In this document: positions 61,889 through 64,000 of the stretch, piece after piece
Numbering within the stretch: position 1 is the first letter of the stretch
How the letters are laid out: every line of letters begins with the position of its first letter
NCBI GenBank assembly: GCA_945869675.1
Contig: CAMBPS010000005.1
Location: forward strand, 1-64,000
DNA from: Prosthecobacter debontii
GTDB taxonomy: Bacteria; Verrucomicrobiota; Verrucomicrobiia; Verrucomicrobiales; Verrucomicrobiaceae
Reading direction: 5' to 3'
DNA length: 64,000 nucleotides
Made by a program: the position numbers and the translations under genes
The notes under the pieces: model-generated
What the model was told of the DNA's origin: nothing
The model's input: only the letters and a program-made list of their open reading frames with translations
The model's database searches: none

Positions 61889-63093
61889 GGTGTAGTCGTC
61901 TCAGGCACGAAATAGCGGCCCATGCTCTCTAGAATCTTTGAACGTAGTTCATCGCCATCAACAATGCCATTGTGACGATAGATAACCTCTCCACCAGGAG
62001 CGACCACGAGAGTGTGTGGGATCGGGCCAGGCCATTCAGGATCCAGCGCCTGGATGAGTCCGTTCGTATTCGATTCATTAAAAACATAGGCATTGCCTTT
62101 GCGCCCCTCGGCTTGAAGCGATGGCTTGATCTTGTCTGGCACAACAGCGTTGTATTTTTCCAAGAACGTTTTCACGTCAGACATCGTCTTCGGGTCGTCT
62201 AGGCTAATACTGATGAACTCAAACTCGCGTAGGCCAAACTTCCGTGAAGTGGCCACGAGTTCAGGAAACTCCTTCACGCATGGGCCGCACCAAGTGGCCC
62301 AGACATTGAACAGACGAATCTTCTTTGTGTCATTCTTGCGCAGTGCCGCCACACCTTTCGCGTCGATCAATTGCACCTCGACTTCACTCTTTTCCCACTT
62401 TTCGTTATCGGCCGTGACTTGGGCACGCTTTTCAATCCACTTTGTTGAACAGCCATGAGGCTTAGTGACTTCAACGGGCACTGGTTGTCCTGCTAGCAGC
62501 GCATCGATGGCATTTCGCGCATCGTAAGAGGTCACAGTGCTTTCATCCGCGTAGCGCGAATCGTCAAGACGTCCCTGGTAGCGAAGCTTGCGCTCTTTAT
62601 CAAAAAGTAGCACATGCGGCGTCGCCAGTCCCCCATAGGCTAAAGTGGTTTTCTGAGTTTCACCATCATAGAGATAAGGAAAAGTAAAGTCCTGCTCCTT
62701 GGCGTGGCGTTTCATCTCGGGAAAACTGTCATTGTAAACAGAGTAACCCAACTCATCGGCGCGTAGGGCCGCTGGATCATTAGGATTGATAGCCACCAGT
62801 TGTAGGCCTTTGCTTTTGTAGTCACTGACTAGCTTCTTAATACGGCCTTCGACCGCCTGTGAGGTCGGGCAATGATTGCTCAGAAACGCGACCATGAGGA
62901 AGTCTGCTTTCGCATATTCATGTAGAGTATGCATTTCCTCATCGATCCCTATCAATTCAAAGCTCGGCGCAGAATCGCCGATCTTCAATTCATGAAAACC
63001 TTCTGGCAGTGATGAAGCTGACTTTTTAGACTTACCCGTCGTCTGACCGTAAGCCAGCAGCGGCAGCAAGAGACAAAGAGTGAATCGTTTCAT
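61885..63093 (-). CDS. Double thioredoxin-fold protein (redoxin plus TlpA-like)
   Basis: 402 residues with a signal peptide (about 1-17). The first thioredoxin-like domain (about 40-195) has LMVAFLSNHCPTSQAVEGR, with a single Cys and no CxxC, like AhpC/TSA-type redoxins. The second domain (about 230-395) has the redox-active WATWCGPCVKEFPEL and the cis-Pro region GPIPHTLVVAPGG, as in TlpA/ResA. The product is probably a periplasmic disulfide reductase or cytochrome c maturation-related protein. It is followed by a TPR gene with ATGA overlap. Confidence 0.88.
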   Translation of the reverse strand: MKRFTLCLLLPLLAYGQTTGKSKKSASSLPEGFHELKIGDSAPSFELIGIDEEMHTLHEYAKADFLMVAFLSNHCPTSQAVEGRIKKLVSDYKSKGLQLVAINPNDPAALRADELGYSVYNDSFPEMKRHAKEQDFTFPYLYDGETQKTTLAYGGLATPHVLLFDKERKLRYQGRLDDSRYADESTVTSYDARNAIDALLAGQPVPVEVTKPHGCSTKWIEKRAQVTADNEKWEKSEVEVQLIDAKGVAALRKNDTKKIRLFNVWATWCGPCVKEFPELVATSRKFGLREFEFISISLDDPKTMSDVKTFLEKYNAVVPDKIKPSLQAEGRKGNAYVFNESNTNGLIQALDPEWPGPIPHTLVVAPGGEVIYRHNGIVDGDELRSKILESMGRYFVPETTTP

Positions 63094-63135
63094 AATAACG
63101 AAGATTTAAACGCTTCCGACAGACAGAACGCCAGC

Positions 63136-64000
63136 CTATTTTTTCCACTGCCAAGACTCATCAAAGAAATCCGCAGCTAGGATACCACCCGGAGCTCGCG
63201 GCGTCTTGGGCTGAGTCAAATCGATCACAGCCCAATCCGGCAGCTTAGCGATTTGGCGCGCATTGTTCAGGTAATCATATTCGCGATAAGTGAAGCTGCT
63301 ATTGATGACGATGTAACGCCTTGGATTCAGCGGATTCGGATAAACCAAAACAGGCGCATGGTGAGTCGCATCATAAGTCTTGCCGTTGGCCACAAGTTTG
63401 TCCTTCGTCCACTGAATCGGTAGCTTGGCGATCACTTTAGCCAGCACCGCATTACTCTGAGGATCACCCCAGAGGATGAGATTATTGCCTGCAATGTCAG
63501 CATCGTTGATCGCGCAGTCATCCTTCGCAGGCGCATCGCCACGGAACTGCCGACGCCACTCAAACACGGCGCGCTCCATTTCAGCCTTCGACCATTCACC
63601 GACCTTGGCATTCAGTGCTGCACCTGTCGGTTTAACAAAAAGGAAGCTATCCATGAAGGCGTCATCAATAGGACCAGAAAGCCCATGCTTTTTTACCAGC
63701 TTATCATCCTCGTGTGCCTTCAGAGCCTGCTGCCACTTTCCACCGAAACGACGTAAATGCACCAGCCATGAGCGATCTGATTTGGGCCGTAGGACTTCGA
63801 TCTGAGTTCCGTCGATGATGACAGTCGGCTTTTCACGGACACTCAGCGGACAGTGGCCTGGCAGCATGTTAATGGTCAGAGCATTGGCATTTTGAGTTTT
63901 AATGGTCACCTCAGCATCGCCTGTGATTTTAGCATGAATCCGCGTGCGCTCCCAATGTTGAACCAGCTCATCCACCGTGATCCAATGCATCGTATTATAG
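63136..64000 (-). CDS. C-terminal part of a larger protein (prolyl-oligopeptidase-type tail)
   Basis: Runs off the right edge: the frame stays open beyond ATG 63990 to position 63999 without a stop. The readable ~287 residues include a beta-rich N-terminal part (about 1-60), a helical part (MERAVFEWRRQF) and ADIAGNNLILWGDPQSNAVLAKVI. The end is NPRRYIVINSSFTYREYDY and PDWAVIDLTQPKTPRAPGGI. This tail is familiar from large secreted alpha/beta-hydrolase (S9-like) proteins of Verrucomicrobiota and Planctomycetes, but the catalytic part lies outside the window. It is 42 bases upstream of the double-thioredoxin gene, so possibly one operon. Confidence 0.65.
   Translation of the reverse strand, partial: YNTMHWITVDELVQHWERTRIHAKITGDAEVTIKTQNANALTINMLPGHCPLSVREKPTVIIDGTQIEVLRPKSDRSWLVHLRRFGGKWQQALKAHEDDKLVKKHGLSGPIDDAFMDSFLFVKPTGAALNAKVGEWSKAEMERAVFEWRRQFRGDAPAKDDCAINDADIAGNNLILWGDPQSNAVLAKVIAKLPIQWTKDKLVANGKTYDATHHAPVLVYPNPLNPRRYIVINSSFTYREYDYLNNARQIAKLPDWAVIDLTQPKTPRAPGGILAADFFDESWQWKK

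Noticed and set aside
1-64000. CRISPR arrays, tRNA or rRNA genes, integrases, prophage
   Set aside because: No direct-repeat array with regular spacers, no tRNA-like T-loop/CCA pattern and no recombinase motif was seen on reading both strands; a dedicated tRNA search was not possible.

Overview
The window looks like chromosomal DNA from a member of the phylum Verrucomicrobiota, probably Verrucomicrobiaceae (Prosthecobacter-like). This is inferred from gene content. There are three DUF1549/DUF1553 proteins (two with an N-terminal planctomycete-type cytochrome c domain), three Tat-exported DUF1501 proteins and a DUF1800 protein. There is also a FecR-LamG anti-sigma protein behind a sigma factor, a GxxExxY protein among inverted repeats, and a DksA-type protein with a long Lys/Ala/Pro tail. 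Clear Shine-Dalgarno sites are rare, so many starts were chosen from family length, signal peptides and spacing. I found no tRNA, rRNA, CRISPR array, integrase, transposase or phage gene.

Layout. Positions 1-4.2 kb hold pheS and pheT, split by a GxxExxY gene inside an inverted-repeat cassette. 4.2-9.8 kb holds rdgB, thiH, an endonuclease/exonuclease/phosphatase protein, a YkuD L,D-transpeptidase and a DinG/XPD-type helicase. 9.8-12.3 kb is a minus-strand run: DksA-like protein, bL33, bS18, a terminator, then folE2. The first three of these proteins and FolE2 all lack classical zinc sites or are members of zinc-independent families. 12.5-16 kb holds prfC, a Dabb lipoprotein and a PQQ-like beta-propeller protein. 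16.3-21.7 kb is a secreted pair: a PPC-domain protein and a large protein with three possible haem c sites. 21.9-30.7 kb holds a methyltransferase, a CBS/DRTGG manganese pyrophosphatase, tsaD, an M23 peptidase broken by an in-frame TAG, an S41 peptidase, and zwf-opcA. 30.7-33.2 kb holds recQ and an EVE-domain gene.

33.3-48.4 kb is rich in secreted proteins. It has a DUF1549-DUF1501 pair on the minus strand, GtrA, a Gfo/Idh/MocA oxidoreductase, an orphan lsrF, a lipoprotein, a DUF1800-DUF1501 operon, and a divergent cytochrome/DUF1549-DUF1501 pair. 48.4-49.7 kb is a three-gene sigma-factor operon with ATGA overlaps, built like the CnrYXH metal-sensing module. 49.8-53.1 kb holds two paralogous MFS transporters, each with its own terminator. 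53.4-58.1 kb holds an AsmA-like protein, sufE, a TatD-like hydrolase, RidA, moaA and an ABM-fold monooxygenase. 58.1-64 kb holds a leucine-rich-repeat protein, a sigma/FecR-LamG pair, a TPR plus double-thioredoxin operon, and the C-terminal part of a gene that runs off the right edge.

Most of the cytoplasmic genes are ordinary housekeeping (translation, tRNA modification, pentose phosphate entry, Fe-S and molybdenum cofactor). The accessory character lies in the exported cytochrome/DUF1501 modules, the two sigma-factor signalling operons and two kinds of intergenic inverted repeat (1078-1778 and 25283-25350). Family names rest on motifs I could read in the translations. No database search was run.
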